Shown: positions 1 to 5,406 of the stretch, in pieces | How positions within the stretch are numbered: the first letter of the stretch is position 1 | Layout: the number at the start of each line of letters is the position of its first letter | Assembly (NCBI GenBank): GCA_964625245.1 | Contig: CAZVAN010000029.1 | Span: 1 to 7,966 of the forward strand | Origin: CAZVAN01 sp964625245 | GTDB lineage: Bacteria > Patescibacteriota > Saccharimonadia > Saccharimonadales > UBA10212 | DNA length: 7,966 nucleotides | Direction: 5' to 3' | Notes under the pieces: generated by a model | Database searches by the model: none | The model's input: only the letters and a program-made list of their open reading frames with translations | Told to the model about the DNA's origin: nothing | Made by a program: the position numbers and the translations under genes

Positions 1-35
1 TAACGAAGGGTCGGATAACTTACCGCGAAAATTAG
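1..35 (+). CDS. infA: Translation initiation factor IF-1, C-terminal end (partial)
   Basis: Only the last codons are inside the window. Read from base 3, the frame gives TKGRITYREN followed by TAG at 33-35; the first two bases (TA) would complete a leucine codon. This matches the conserved C-terminal end of IF-1 (typically a DL[ST]KGRI.. ending). IF-1 is a small OB-fold protein that binds the 30S A site during initiation with IF-2 and IF-3. Position supports the call, because infA directly precedes rpmJ and rpsM in most bacterial spc/alpha operons. The 46 nt to rpmJ is the longest gap in the ribosomal part of this window. The fragment is short, so identification rests on this motif plus gene order. 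Confidence 0.85.
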   Translation, partial: TKGRITYREN

Positions 36-65
36 GTTTTCCCTATAGAGCAGAGTGTCATCTTT

Positions 66-72
66 AAGGAGG
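66..72 (+). promoter_or_regulatory. Strong Shine-Dalgarno site for rpmJ
   Basis: AAGGAGG lies 9 nt before the rpmJ ATG. It is the best match to the anti-Shine-Dalgarno sequence in the window and fixes the start of this very short gene. It also shows that the organism keeps classical SD initiation for its ribosomal operon, in contrast to the genes after 4018. Confidence 0.85.
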
Positions 73-81
73 ATGATCCGT

Positions 82-198
82 ATGAAAGTACGTGCAAGTG
101 TAAAGAAAATTAGTCCCGACGATAAGATAGTGCGCCGAAAAGGCCGCGTCTACGTTATTAATAAAATGAAACCTAAGCACAAGCAGAGGCAGGGTTAG
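82..198 (+). CDS. rpmJ: 50S ribosomal protein bL36, zinc-free (C-minus) form
   Basis: This 38-residue protein starts MKVRASVKK and ends KPKHKQRQG, both hallmarks of bL36, a small protein of the large subunit that packs against 23S rRNA. The usual Cys-Cys-Cys-His zinc site is gone: the positions of ligands C11, C14 and C27 hold S11, D14 and N27, and only H33 remains. It is therefore the C-minus type, which folds without zinc. In some bacteria C-minus copies are zinc-starvation paralogues kept elsewhere in the genome; here the C-minus form occupies the standard operon site between infA and rpsM, so it is probably the only copy (inference). The start is set by the strong SD at 66-72, and rpsM begins 5 nt after the stop. 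Confidence 0.95.
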   Translation: MKVRASVKKISPDDKIVRRKGRVYVINKMKPKHKQRQG

Positions 199-203
199 AC
201 TAT

Positions 204-590
204 ATGGCTCGAATTTCCGGCGTAACCATCCCCGACAATAAGCAAGTGCTCTATTCATTGACCTACGTTCACGGCATTGGCCAAAAGAGCAGCGCCGATA
301 TTTTGGCTGCTGCCAAAATTGAGCCAACCGTCCGCGTTAAAGATCTGACTGACTCTGAACTATCCCGCATCCAGGACCTGATTAGCGCTGACTACACCAT
401 TGAAGGCGAACTGCAGAGAATTGTTACCGGCAACATTAAACGCCTGCGCGACATTAAGGCTTACCGAGGCATTCGCCACCAGGCCAACCTGCCATCACGT
501 GGCCAGCGCACCCGAACTAACGCCCGAACCCGCCGTGGCAAGAAGATAACTGTCGGTGGTACGGCTAAGAAAGCTCCAAGTAAGACTTAA
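204..590 (+). CDS. rpsM: 30S ribosomal protein uS13
   Basis: The product is 128 residues, near the usual 115-125. It starts MARISGVTIP and has the YVHGIG segment of the helix-two-turns-helix region. The C-terminal tail carries GQRTRTNARTRRGKK, the universally conserved basic stretch that reaches toward the P-site tRNA. uS13 sits in the head of the small subunit and forms intersubunit bridges with 23S rRNA and uL5. One local oddity is RHQANLPSRGQ where many bacteria have RHRRGLPVRGQ. The start lies 5 nt after the rpmJ stop with only a weak purine stretch (AGGG) upstream, so translational coupling to rpmJ is likely. rpsK follows after 4 nt. Confidence 0.97.
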   Translation: MARISGVTIPDNKQVLYSLTYVHGIGQKSSADILAAAKIEPTVRVKDLTDSELSRIQDLISADYTIEGELQRIVTGNIKRLRDIKAYRGIRHQANLPSRGQRTRTNARTRRGKKITVGGTAKKAPSKT

Positions 591-594
591 GATT

Positions 595-1077
595 ATGGCT
601 GAAGAAATAGTTAAAGACGAAGAAGTTAAAGAAGCCACTACTGCTCCGGTAGATGCCGCTGTTGAAGTGTCAACTGAGGCTGGAGCGCCAGCTGTCGCAC
701 CAGTTAAGCGTAAAAAAGCCAAGCGTAACGTCAGCTATGGGCAAATCCACGTACTGGCAACTTTTAATAACACCATCGTTACCGTAACAGATGAAAAAGG
801 CAATTCCCTAGCTGCCTCCAGCGCCGGTAGCTCTGGATTCCGTGGCTCCAAGAAGGGAACCGCCTACGCTGCCCAAGTGGCCGCTGAAAAAGCCGTAAAT
901 GAAGCTAAACAGAGTTACGGTCTATCCCGGGCTGATGTTTATGTAAAAGGCGTTGGCATGGGCCGCGACGCAGCCATTAGGACGCTTATTAACCAGAAGG
1001 TAGCAATTGAATCCATCAAAGACGTCACCGGCGTACCACACGGTGGTGTAAGACCAAGAAAGGCCAAGAGGAACTAA
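595..1077 (+). CDS. rpsK: 30S ribosomal protein uS11 with acidic N-terminal extension
   Basis: The ATG at 595 gives 160 residues. A longer in-frame start at 556 lies inside rpsM and was not chosen. The uS11 core begins near residue 38 with basic KRKKAKRN, then the conserved YGQIHVLATFNNTIVTVTD and SSAGSSGFRGSKKGT segments, ending PHGGVRPRKAKRN. Most bacterial uS11 proteins are about 129 residues. The extra residues 1-37 are rich in Ala, Val and Glu, with nine acidic and two basic side chains, and are probably disordered. uS11 lies on the 30S platform near the 3' end of 16S rRNA. The residue that is Asn in E. coli PHNG, which becomes isoaspartate, is Gly150 here. No clear SD is present; the 4-nt gap after rpsM suggests coupled translation. 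Confidence 0.96.
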   Translation: MAEEIVKDEEVKEATTAPVDAAVEVSTEAGAPAVAPVKRKKAKRNVSYGQIHVLATFNNTIVTVTDEKGNSLAASSAGSSGFRGSKKGTAYAAQVAAEKAVNEAKQSYGLSRADVYVKGVGMGRDAAIRTLINQKVAIESIKDVTGVPHGGVRPRKAKRN

Positions 1078-1080
1078 ACC

Positions 1081-1701
1081 ATGGCTAGAGATACACAGTC
1101 TATTGTAAAAATGAGCCGCCGCGAGGGCTACGCTCTGCACCCTAAAGCCCATAAGGCCTTAATGAAGCGAACTACTATGCCCGGCCAGGCCGCCAATGCC
1201 CGCATGGGCCGCAATAAAGCTAGCCAATACTCCATCCAACTGCGCGAAAAACAGAAGGTAAAGAGGCTTTACGGCCTGCTGGAGCGCCAATTCAGCAAAC
1301 TGATGGATGAAGCCAGTAGAACCCGCGGCCAATCCGGTGCTACATTACTGCAGCTACTGGAGCGGCGCCTTGATAATGTTATTTACCGAGCCGGCTTTGC
1401 CACCTCCCGCCGGGCTTCCCGCCAACTGGTTACTCACGGCCACTTTGAGCTAAACGGGCGCCGAGTAGATATACCGTCAATAAGGGTCAAGCAAGGCGAC
1501 GAAATTGTCCTACGCAGCCCCAGTAAATCAAACGATTACTTTAAGGTACTTGATGAGCTTAGCCCGGCCCCAGCGGCCACGCCAGACTGGCTAAAAGTCA
1601 GCCGCAAGCAATTCAGCGTTAAAGTAACCGGCTTGCCGACCCGTGATGACGCCGAGCCCGATATTAAAGAACAACTAATCGTAGAATACTACTCACGTTA
1701 A
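1081..1701 (+). CDS. rpsD: 30S ribosomal protein uS4, zinc-free (C-minus) form
   Basis: The product is 206 residues, the normal uS4 length. The N-terminus reads MARDTQSIVKMSRREG, where zinc-binding versions carry CxxC (for example ..KCRLCRREG), so this is the C-minus type. The central part has LREKQKVKRLYGLLERQF. The S4 RNA-binding domain spans roughly residues 94-155, beginning LERRLDNVIYRAGFA with NGRRVDIPS inside it. The C-terminus is LIVEYYSR, as in many bacteria. uS4 is a primary 16S rRNA binder that nucleates assembly of the 30S body, and in E. coli it also represses the alpha operon; no such leader structure could be recognised here. An AAGAGGA stretch at 1066-1072 gives an SD 9 nt or less before the start, 3 nt after the rpsK stop. 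Confidence 0.97.
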   Translation: MARDTQSIVKMSRREGYALHPKAHKALMKRTTMPGQAANARMGRNKASQYSIQLREKQKVKRLYGLLERQFSKLMDEASRTRGQSGATLLQLLERRLDNVIYRAGFATSRRASRQLVTHGHFELNGRRVDIPSIRVKQGDEIVLRSPSKSNDYFKVLDELSPAPAATPDWLKVSRKQFSVKVTGLPTRDDAEPDIKEQLIVEYYSR

Positions 1702-1708
1702 GGAGGAG
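1701..1708 (+). promoter_or_regulatory. Shine-Dalgarno site for rpoA with long spacing
   Basis: AGGAGGAG overlaps the last base of the rpsD stop codon. Measured from GGAGG, the gap to the rpoA ATG at 1721 is 14 nt, longer than the usual 5-9; using the second GGAG it is 12 nt. A weaker AAGAAG closer to the start may help. No alternative start codon lies between, and the protein N-terminus fits RpoA. Confidence 0.6.
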
Positions 1709-1720
1709 AGTAAGAAGATT

Positions 1721-2668
1721 ATGAGCAAACTAATTCACACCCCATCAATGTCTAATGTCACCGATCACGGCGACACTAGTGCTACATTTACCATCGAGCC
1801 ATTGCACCCCGGCTACGGAATGACGCTGGGTAACAGCCTGCGCCGAGTACTGCTTTCCAGCATTGCCGGAGCAGCGGTTACAGCCTTTCGGATTGCCGGC
1901 GCCAGCCACGAATTTACCACTGTTCCAGGCGTTAAAGAGGATGTTGTAGCTTTAATGCTCAACCTCAAGGGCATTCGCTTCAAGGTCTTTTCCGATGAGC
2001 CGCAAGTTCTGACCCTGACTAAAAAGGGCAAGGGCCCGGTTAAGGCCAAGGACATCAAGCTGAACGCTGACGTTGAGCTGGTTAACCCAGATCACGTTAT
2101 TGCCCACATCGACGACGACAAGACCACGCTTACCATTGAGCTAACAGTTGAAACTGGCCGTGGCTACCGCGCCCTGGACGAACAAGGCGCTAACCGCAAA
2201 ATCAGCGACATGATTATGCTCGACGCCCTGTTTACGCCAGTACTACGTGTCCGCTACAAGGTGGAGAATACTCGCGTTGGCCAAATGACCGACCTTGACC
2301 GCCTGCTGATTACCGTTGATACCGACGGCTCTATCACGCCACGCGACGCTTTTGAGGAAGCCTCGGCCATTCTAGTTAACCAATACACAGCTCTAGCCGG
2401 CCAGACCCGCGTAGAGGTATCTTCCCCAGTTACTAGTGATACCGACGGAGTACTGCTGGGCGATGATTCCGAGGAACCAGCCGAGCTAATGACTTCCATT
2501 GAAGACTTGAACCTCAGTGCCCGTACCACCAATGCCCTGGTCAATAACGACATTCACACTATCAAAGATCTGCTGAGCCTTAGCGAAGCCGAGCTGCGCG
2601 ACCTTAAAGGTTTTGGTAACAAGGCGCTAGACGAAGTTAAGGAGAAAATGGCCGAACTGGAGCTTTAA
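1721..2668 (+). CDS. rpoA: DNA-directed RNA polymerase subunit alpha
   Basis: The product is 315 residues, typical of bacterial alpha. The N-terminal domain, which dimerises and scaffolds beta and beta-prime, contains the signature HPGYGMTLGNSLRRVLLSS at residues 29-47. An acidic linker (around 236-255) leads to the C-terminal domain, residues 257-315, with two helix-hairpin-helix-like segments. Arg268 and Asn271 in ARTTNAL match E. coli Arg265 and Asn268, which contact UP-element DNA, and GFGNKAL matches the second DNA-contacting motif. The full alpha CTD is thus kept, so UP elements or activator contacts remain possible even though the downstream promoters are simple. It sits between rpsD and rplQ as in many bacteria. 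It contains no cysteine. Confidence 0.98.
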   Translation: MSKLIHTPSMSNVTDHGDTSATFTIEPLHPGYGMTLGNSLRRVLLSSIAGAAVTAFRIAGASHEFTTVPGVKEDVVALMLNLKGIRFKVFSDEPQVLTLTKKGKGPVKAKDIKLNADVELVNPDHVIAHIDDDKTTLTIELTVETGRGYRALDEQGANRKISDMIMLDALFTPVLRVRYKVENTRVGQMTDLDRLLITVDTDGSITPRDAFEEASAILVNQYTALAGQTRVEVSSPVTSDTDGVLLGDDSEEPAELMTSIEDLNLSARTTNALVNNDIHTIKDLLSLSEAELRDLKGFGNKALDEVKEKMAELEL

Positions 2669-2689
2669 GAGCCCTAACGGAGAAACACT

Positions 2690-3172
2690 ATGCACCGCCA
2701 CGGATACCAAGGAAAGAAATTCGGCCGCGAGACCGACCAGCGAGGAGCTTTAATAAAAAGCCTGGCTGATTCTTTGGTACTCCGCGAATCAGTGGAAACA
2801 ACCCTGCCAAAAGCTAAGGAACTACGGCGCTATTTGGAAAAGTTGATTACCAAAGCTAAAAAAGGCGGACTGCATAATCGCCGCCAGGTGATTAACGGCC
2901 TGCATACCACAGAAGCCGCTCACAAGCTGGTTGACGAGCTAGCCCCCAAGCTATCCGGCCGTACCAGTGGTCATTTAACCATTAAGCGGACGTCGTCACG
3001 CCGTGGCGACGGGGCTCAAATGGCCACGGTCAGCTTTGTAGACGACCTAAGTGTTGAAGTTAAACCAGCTAAGAAAGAAGCACCTAAAGCAGTAAAACCG
3101 GGCGCCAAGAAGCCAGCTTCCAAGAAACCGGCTGCTAAGAAACCTGTTAAGAAAGCGGTAGTTAAGAAATAA
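2690..3172 (+). CDS. rplQ: 50S ribosomal protein bL17 with lysine-rich C-terminal tail
   Basis: Residues 1-123 form the bL17 core. It starts MHRHGYQGKKFGRETDQR, close to the usual M(R)HR..G.K.GR...HR, and continues through ALIKSLADSLVLRESVETT. bL17 binds domain III of 23S rRNA near the peptide exit region. After the core there is a tail of about 36 residues made of Lys, Ala and Pro with repeated AKKP/SKKP units: 15 lysines and one acidic residue between positions 125 and 160. Such tails are a known type of bL17 extension and resemble histone H1-like sequences; they probably bind rRNA on the ribosome surface (inference). GGAG at 2679-2682 is a good SD 7 nt before the start. The stop codon overlaps the rplM start by one base (TAATG). 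Confidence 0.97.
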   Translation: MHRHGYQGKKFGRETDQRGALIKSLADSLVLRESVETTLPKAKELRRYLEKLITKAKKGGLHNRRQVINGLHTTEAAHKLVDELAPKLSGRTSGHLTIKRTSSRRGDGAQMATVSFVDDLSVEVKPAKKEAPKAVKPGAKKPASKKPAAKKPVKKAVVKK

Positions 3173-3615
3173 TGAAGACCTATAGCCAAAAAACCAGTGA
3201 GATAACCCGAAAATGGTACGTTCTGGACGCATCTAGCGCACCTCTAGGGCGTGTTTCAACGGTTGCTGCTCGTCTGCTCATCGGCAAGGACAAACCGAGT
3301 TTTACGCCTCATATGGACGGCGGAGACTTTGTGATAATCATCAATGCCGACAATCTGGTAGTTACCGGCGGCAAAGAAGAAAAGAAAATGTATTATAACC
3401 ACAGCGGCTACCCCGGCGGAATCTATAAAAAGAACCTGAACGACGTAATGAAGATTGACTCAAGCAGGGTTATCAAAAAGGCTGTGCGCGGCATGCTGCC
3501 GGTTAATAAACTGCGTGACGGCCGGCTGCTACGCCTAAAGATTTACGCGAGCGACCAGCATAATCATGCTGCCCAGACTCCAGAGGTCTATACATTAAAG
3601 AAAGGAGCCAAGTAG
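3172..3615 (+). CDS. rplM: 50S ribosomal protein uL13
   Basis: This 147-residue protein is near the usual 142-150. Recognisable parts are RKWYVLDASSAPLGRVST at the start, INADNLVVTGGKEEKKMYY with YNHSGYPGGI in the middle, and VRGMLPVNKLRDGRLLRLKIY near the end, the conserved VxGMLP region. uL13 is an early-assembly protein of the large subunit that binds 23S rRNA. The start codon overlaps the rplQ stop, so initiation is probably coupled to the end of rplQ translation; no clear SD is visible. It is followed without any gap by rpsI, its conserved partner. Many bacteria carry truA or ECF transporter genes between rplQ and rplM, and here there are none. Confidence 0.97.
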   Translation: MKTYSQKTSEITRKWYVLDASSAPLGRVSTVAARLLIGKDKPSFTPHMDGGDFVIIINADNLVVTGGKEEKKMYYNHSGYPGGIYKKNLNDVMKIDSSRVIKKAVRGMLPVNKLRDGRLLRLKIYASDQHNHAAQTPEVYTLKKGAK

Positions 3616-4017
3616 ATGGCTGAATCAACTTATTTCTACGCGCTTGGCCGCCGCAAAAGCGCCACTGCCCGCGTCCGTTTATATGCTAAAAAGGGCGATT
3701 TTATGATTAACCTTAAAAAGGCTAACGAGTACTTTGACGAGAGCAAAAACCTGCAGAGTGATTTAATGCAGCCGTTCCACGCCTTGGAACTCGACCCGGC
3801 TAACTACACCGTAAGCGCCAGAGTTGCCGGCGGCGGTCACGCCAGCCAGGTAGACGCCATCCGCTTAGGCCTTGCCAAGGCTCTGGTTGAACTTAATGAA
3901 GATTATCGGGGCACTCTGCGCCGAGCCGAACTACTTGGCCGCGACCCCCGCGAAAAAGAACGCAAGAAGTTTGGTCTCAGAAGCGCCCGCAAGAAGCGCC
4001 AATTTACAAAACGATAA
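3616..4017 (+). CDS. rpsI: 30S ribosomal protein uS9
   Basis: The 133-residue product has the uS9 signatures: ALGRRKSATARVRL near the N-terminus, VAGGGHASQVDAIRLGLAKAL in the middle, and GRDPREKERKKFGLRSARKKRQFTKR at the end. The final basic residues reach the P-site tRNA anticodon stem in known ribosome structures. The segment MINLKKANEYF replaces the common INGRPLEEYF form. The start codon follows the rplM stop directly, and AAAGGAG at 3601-3607 inside the end of rplM acts as its SD. No hairpin with a T-run follows the stop, so some ribosomal-operon transcripts may read into the next gene, while a promoter for that gene overlaps the last rpsI codons. Confidence 0.97.
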   Translation: MAESTYFYALGRRKSATARVRLYAKKGDFMINLKKANEYFDESKNLQSDLMQPFHALELDPANYTVSARVAGGGHASQVDAIRLGLAKALVELNEDYRGTLRRAELLGRDPREKERKKFGLRSARKKRQFTKR

Positions 4018-4032
4018 TCTCCAGCTTACTAT
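4003..4032 (+). promoter_or_regulatory. Promoter for the 95-residue ORF, predicted leaderless start
   Basis: TTTACA at 4003-4008 and TACTAT at 4027-4032 are separated by 18 nt. With the usual geometry the first transcribed base would be 4039, exactly the A of the ATG. The -35 lies within the last codons of rpsI. An overlapping TATAGT at 4030-4035 is an alternative -10 but would put the start inside the codon. Confidence 0.55.
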
Positions 4033-4038
4033 AGTCCT

Positions 4039-4326
4039 ATGGGGGAGCATTTTTCTGACGGTCCACCTCAAGACGAATCTATTGAAGATGCCGCTAGGCG
4101 AGCGACATTTTTTAGAGACGCAGAAACGGCTGGCGCAACCTTTGCGCTAGAATTCGCAGCCAAATTGGTGCTAGATAGTATGGAAAGCGGCGAAGAATTA
4201 GACAGCGGAAGGTTAGCTGAACTTCTGGAGCATACTGAAACGAGACCTCAATATGCGTACGGTGTGATAGATGGAAAACTTGCTGTGTTTGATGGCGACG
4301 GCGAATTCATCCGATTCGAGGAATAA
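4039..4326 (+). CDS. Small acidic protein of unknown function
   Basis: I do not recognise this 95-residue protein. It is strongly acidic (23 Asp/Glu against 8 Lys/Arg) and has no cysteine, signal peptide or membrane segment. The first 14 residues look disordered. Residues 15-65 read as two or three helices (SIEDAARRATFFRDAE, then ATFALEFAAKLVLDSM, then SGRLAELLEHTE). Residues 70-95 look like a short beta-meander (YAYGVIDGKLAVFDGDGEFIRFEE). The ATG has no SD, but a promoter ends 6 nt upstream, fitting a leaderless message. It lies 21 nt after rpsI and its stop is inside the trpS promoter region. That it is real is supported by the promoter, the acidic amphipathic composition and the tight fit between two solid genes. 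No function can be assigned. Confidence 0.75.
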   Translation: MGEHFSDGPPQDESIEDAARRATFFRDAETAGATFALEFAAKLVLDSMESGEELDSGRLAELLEHTETRPQYAYGVIDGKLAVFDGDGEFIRFEE

Positions 4327-4338
4327 CCGGTTTTCCAT

Positions 4339-4344
4339 TATAAT
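4339..4344 (+). promoter_or_regulatory. Consensus -10 element for trpS, predicted leaderless start
   Basis: A perfect TATAAT ends 8 nt before the trpS ATG, so transcription would begin at 4351-4353, giving a leader of 0-2 nt. No good -35 is visible at 16-18 nt spacing (TTCGAG at 4315-4320 is the best, with few matches). An 8-bp palindrome, AACCGGTT, sits just upstream at 4325-4332. Confidence 0.6.
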
Positions 4345-4352
4345 TAATTGTA

Positions 4353-5381
4353 ATGCAGCAAAAAGAGGTCATTCTTACTGGTCTCAGATCTAACTCTGAG
4401 TTTCATATTGGCAACTACCTGGGCGCCATTTTGCCTATGGTGGAGCTTCAGAAAAAGCACGCTGGGCAGTACCAAATGAATATGTTTGTGCCAGACCTGC
4501 ACAGCTTTACTACCCCAATTGAGCACGGCAATCTGTACGAACAGACCATCCAGAATCTAAAAGTCTTTGTGGCTGCAGGACTCGATATTGAAAATCCCAA
4601 TACGTTTATATATCGTCAGAGCTACATACCAGCTCATTCAGAAATGACTTGGATCTTAGACTGTTTTACTGGCTTCGGTGAGCTGTCACGCATGACTGAG
4701 TTTAAGGACAAGAGCGGACGGCAGGAGAACGTTAGCGTTGGCCTATTTAACTACCCGGCATTGATGGCTGCGGATATTCTTCTCTACGGTGCTAAATGGG
4801 TACCTGTGGGCGAAGACCAGCGTCAGCATGTGGAGTTCACCAGAGATTTAGCCATGCGCTTGAATAATAAGTTCGGCGAACTGTTTGTGTTGCCGGAAGA
4901 TAACGCCAAACAAACAGAGTTTGCCGGGCGGAGTGAACCGGTGCGCATCCGTAGCCTTAGAAATCCCGAAAAGAAAATGAGCAAGTCCGTAGAAGATCCG
5001 GCTGGAACTATTATGCTGAGCGATAGCCCAGAAGATGCGGCCAAGAAGATTATGGAAGCCACTACAGACTCAGTTGGGAAAATTAGTTATGATTGGGAAA
5101 AGCAGCCAGGAATTGCGAACTTGTTGCAAATACTGGCTCTACTATCTGATAAACCTCAAAATGAGGTTAACCAGCAGTGGCAGGATAAAACCAGTTACGG
5201 TGAACTTAAGGGTGCCGTTGCGGAGGCTGTAAAAGCATTTTTGACTGAGTTTCAGAGTAAACTTGCCGCCGTTAATCATGACCAGTTGATGCAAAAACTA
5301 GCTGCTGACGAGGCTAAAATGAGCGAGATTGCTGACACTACTCTACTTAAGGTGCAGAAGGCAATCGGCCTACGTGAATAG
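4353..5381 (+). CDS. trpS: Tryptophanyl-tRNA synthetase
   Basis: This 342-residue class I synthetase charges tRNA-Trp with tryptophan using ATP. The HIGH-type motif is HIGN at residues 18-21 and the KMSKS loop is KMSKS at 208-212. The family segment WVPVGEDQRQHVEFTRDLA begins at residue 149. Asp141 in MAADILLY matches Asp132 of the B. stearothermophilus enzyme, which reads the indole NH of tryptophan, so TrpRS rather than TyrRS is clear. The residues before HIGN read GLRSNSEF instead of the common QPSG/PTG type. Length agrees with short bacterial TrpRS. The start has no SD but follows a perfect -10 hexamer. The single cysteine is Cys104. Confidence 0.95.
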   Translation: MQQKEVILTGLRSNSEFHIGNYLGAILPMVELQKKHAGQYQMNMFVPDLHSFTTPIEHGNLYEQTIQNLKVFVAAGLDIENPNTFIYRQSYIPAHSEMTWILDCFTGFGELSRMTEFKDKSGRQENVSVGLFNYPALMAADILLYGAKWVPVGEDQRQHVEFTRDLAMRLNNKFGELFVLPEDNAKQTEFAGRSEPVRIRSLRNPEKKMSKSVEDPAGTIMLSDSPEDAAKKIMEATTDSVGKISYDWEKQPGIANLLQILALLSDKPQNEVNQQWQDKTSYGELKGAVAEAVKAFLTEFQSKLAAVNHDQLMQKLAADEAKMSEIADTTLLKVQKAIGLRE

Positions 5382-5393
5382 CCGCCCGAGCGC

Positions 5394-5399
5394 TAAAAT
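5394..5399 (+). promoter_or_regulatory. -10 element for the pseudouridine synthase gene, predicted leaderless start
   Basis: TAAAAT ends 7 nt before the ATG at 5407, in the 25-nt gap after trpS. The predicted transcription start is 5406, giving a leader of 0-1 nt. A second TAAAAT at 5399-5404 is too close to the ATG to serve. No convincing -35 was found at 16-18 nt. Confidence 0.45.
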
Positions 5400-5406
5400 A
5401 AAATAT

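Noticed and set aside
44..49. TATAGA between infA and rpmJ as an internal promoter -10
   Set aside because: There is no -35 at a suitable distance, and rpmJ has a strong SD and normal operon position, so a separate promoter is not needed.
64..327. Minus-strand open frame of 87 codons over rpmJ and rpsM
   Set aside because: It lies opposite two certain ribosomal genes, has no family-like sequence and no SD or promoter; the same holds for the other minus-strand open frames in the window.
556..594. Longer in-frame start for rpsK
   Set aside because: It would overlap rpsM by 35 nt and adds MVRLRKLQVRLKI, which is just rpsM coding sequence in another frame. The ATG at 595 directly after the rpsM stop fits the operon spacing.
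4018..4038. Terminator of the ribosomal operon after rpsI
   Set aside because: No inverted repeat or T-run is present in the 21-nt gap; it holds promoter sequence instead.
3872..4150. Plus-strand open frame of 92 codons across the rpsI end
   Set aside because: It overlaps rpsI and the 95-residue ORF in a different frame, has no initiation signal and reads as frame-shifted rpsI.
5329..5406. Longer in-frame start for the pseudouridine synthase
   Set aside because: It overlaps the end of trpS and its extra residues do not resemble the family; the S4 domain is complete from 5407, where a -10 element also fits.
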